64,000 nucleotides of DNA from Sutcliffiella horikoshii. GTDB lineage: Bacteria > Bacillota > Bacilli > Bacillales > Bacillaceae_I. Each line of letters opens with the position of its first letter. Position 1 is the first letter of the stretch. Made by a program: the position numbers and the translations under genes. The stretch is taken from NCBI RefSeq assembly GCF_020524325.1, contig NZ_JAIVKY010000007.1:558001-622000 (forward strand), read 5' to 3'. The notes beneath the pieces were generated by a model that was not told the origin of the DNA, made no database searches, and saw only the letters and a program-made list of their open reading frames with translations. Below, in pieces: positions 62,936 to 64,000 of the stretch.

Positions 62936-63059
62936 AGTTGATCGTAGTGGAAGGCGCGCAGACTCCTGCGGGAGGAAGGGACAGGGGAGACCCCGCAACG
63001 AAGTGAGGAGGCTCCCGGACCGCCCGCGGAAAGCGAAGCGCCTGGAACGAAGATCAACT
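62936..63059. repeat. Long imperfect hairpin repeat, copy H (variant)
   Basis: Ends AGTTGATC and GATCAACT are complements. The core GCGCAGACTCCTGCGGGAGG...GGAGACCCCGCAACG...GAGGAGGCTCCCGG...CCGCGGAAAGCGAAGCG keeps the family blocks with GC-rich replacements on both strands. Confidence 0.8.
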
Positions 63060-63073
63060 GTCAAACAGATTTT

Positions 63074-63220
63074 TTAGTCTTGCATGTTTTGTTTCCCATA
63101 CTGCTGATTATTGCTCGTCTTTTTGCCGCTATAGTCCATCTCCATAGTAGGACCTGCGTTTCCTTTTACACTCGCAGCACTTTTAGCTGCCTGAGAAGGT
63201 TGTTTCTTCAACTTTGCCAT
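63074..63220 (-). CDS. yuzL: YuzL-family small protein
   Basis: A 48-residue polar protein: MAKLKKQPSQAAKSAASVKG, then NAGPTMEMDYSGKK and an Asn/Gln-rich end. The SAASVxGNAGPTxEMD stretch is characteristic of YuzL, a short protein encoded between proline dehydrogenase and fadN in bacilli. GGAGGTGAG lies 6 bases before the ATG. Composition resembles small acid-soluble or SASP-like spore peptides, but function is unknown. Confidence 0.85.
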   Translation of the reverse strand: MAKLKKQPSQAAKSAASVKGNAGPTMEMDYSGKKTSNNQQYGKQNMQD

Positions 63221-63389
63221 GATGTCTCACCTCCACACCTACATTTTTCCCACACCAATCAGCCACATACAGCGTACATTAGAAAATAATATGGAAAATT
63301 CCTATTTATTTATTGCGAAAATTTTCAAAATACTTTATAGTTAAAACCAAGGGAACTTCTTACAAAGGAGATTTTTTTTGCGGTAAAAA

Positions 63390-63407
63390 TGAATGAGCAT
63401 TCATTCA
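63390..63407 (+). promoter_or_regulatory. FadR box before fadN
   Basis: TGAATGAGCATTCATTCA, an 18-base palindrome close to the FadR consensus (TGAATGA-n4-TCATTCA), lies 46 bases before the start codon. Bacillus FadR represses beta-oxidation genes and is released by long-chain acyl-CoA. Confidence 0.88.
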
Positions 63408-63453
63408 AAAACTGTTACTAACTTTTAAAACCAACTATCAAGGGGGAGGAAGA

Positions 63454-64000
63454 ATGAAACAAAGTATCAAAAAGGCTGCTGTAATCGGATCGGGAGTTAT
63501 GGGATCCGGCATTGCCGCACACTTAGCAAACGTTGGAATTCCTACAATCTTGTTAGATATCGTTCCTAACAAATTAACGAGTGAAGAAGAACAAAAAGGC
63601 TTAACACTCTCTGATAAAGCAATTCGAAACAAATTTACCAATACTGCAGTACAAAAGCTCTTAAAACAAAAACCAGCTCCACTTACATCCAAAACTAATC
63701 TTGCTCTTATTGAAGCAGGAAACCTAGAAGATGATATCGCGAAAATTGCAGATTGTGACTGGGTAATAGAAGTAATTGTCGAAAACCTAGAAATCAAAAA
63801 GCAACTATTCGAAAAGGTTGATGCACATCGCAAGCCTGGAAGTTTCATCAGCTCCAACACATCAGGTATCTCCATAGAAGCGATGGCGGAAGGACGCTCC
63901 GAAGATTTCAAAAAGAACTTCCTGGGAACGCACTTCTTTAACCCACCGCGTTACTTGAAATTACTTGAAGTGATTCCAACTAAAGATACAAGTCCTGAAG
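63454..64000 (+). CDS. fadN: 3-hydroxyacyl-CoA dehydrogenase/enoyl-CoA hydratase FadN (N-terminal part)
   Basis: The first 182 codons of a bifunctional beta-oxidation enzyme that continues past the window. [20 protein letters not shown] at about 6-25 is the NAD-binding glycine motif; [20 protein letters not shown] near 103-122, SSNTSGISI near 134-142 and [19 protein letters not shown] near 156-174 match 3-hydroxyacyl-CoA dehydrogenases. AGGGGGAGG lies 7 bases before the ATG. FadR box and YuzL/YusM neighbours fit B. subtilis fadN. The hydratase half lies outside the window. Confidence 0.92.
   Translation, partial: MKQSIKKAAVIGSGVMGSGIAAHLANVGIPTILLDIVPNKLTSEEEQKGLTLSDKAIRNKFTNTAVQKLLKQKPAPLTSKTNLALIEAGNLEDDIAKIADCDWVIEVIVENLEIKKQLFEKVDAHRKPGSFISSNTSGISIEAMAEGRSEDFKKNFLGTHFFNPPRYLKLLEVIPTKDTSPE

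Overview
The window looks like a chromosomal segment from a low-GC, endospore-forming Bacillaceae bacterium. Markers are the yvaK-rnr-smpB-ssrA block, a yus-type block (siderophore uptake, DUF2573, CotF-like coat proteins, proline dehydrogenase, YuzL, FadN), SinR/SinI regulators, TasA/SipW matrix genes, consensus sigma-A promoters and strong Shine-Dalgarno sites. The genus cannot be fixed from sequence reading alone; a Bacillus/Sutcliffiella-like organism fits.

Layout. (1) 1-9.1 kb is a biofilm-matrix-like cassette: a secreted GH16 glucanase overlapping a membrane GT2 polysaccharide synthase; a SinR gene with a SinI-like gene overlapping its 3' end; SipW signal peptidase; a TasA/CalY-like fibre protein; an LPNTA-tailed surface protein; a TapA-like acidic protein; a second SipW; a decayed third fibre-type gene; a zinc-ribbon miniprotein; and a second, canonical sinI-sinR pair. 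GTTCTTT/AAAGAAC palindromes lie in front of the matrix genes. (2) 9.5-14.8 kb holds carboxylesterase, RNase R, SmpB and tmRNA. The tmRNA gene is split in its T-loop by a group I-like intron, and a frameshifted LAGLIDADG endonuclease gene lies just downstream on the other strand. (3) 14.9-20.2 kb has an SDR enzyme, a nonsense-mutated DUF962 gene, a VOC protein, and an esterase/ABC exporter/DUF1854 operon.

(4) 20.5-48.6 kb is a large carbohydrate-utilisation island, probably for beta-1,2-glucan (sophoro-oligosaccharides). It has two binding proteins (one a 979-residue sandwich-domain/SBP fusion), two permease pairs without an ATPase, an NHL-TPR-six-helix membrane protein, a DUF5696 protein, a GH3 beta-glucosidase, a 1114-residue GH94 phosphorylase of the 1,2-beta-oligoglucan type, two Gfo/Idh dehydrogenases, ThuA, two sugar isomerase/epimerases, a LacI regulator and a GH35 beta-galactosidase. 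GAAACGTTTC palindromes recur in front of its transcription units. The parts suggest oligosaccharide capture, import, phosphorolysis/hydrolysis, plus an oxidative (3-keto sugar) side route.

(5) 48.7-53.5 kb is a persulfide/sulfur-relay operon (CstR, TusA, DsrE, rhodaneses, rhodanese-MBL, TSUP exporter) with seven CstR-type operators. (6) 53.6-54.8 kb has an M50-type membrane protease and a benzil-reductase-like SDR. (7) 54.9-60.0 kb is a Fur-boxed siderophore importer with a FhuF-like reductase and DUF2573. (8) 60.2-64.0 kb has a lipoprotein, two spore-coat proteins, proline dehydrogenase, YuzL and the start of FadN behind a FadR box.

Two repeat classes run through the window: about 125-bp imperfect hairpins whose terminal arms co-vary between copies, and three clusters of short repeats phased every 20-21 bp near gene ends.
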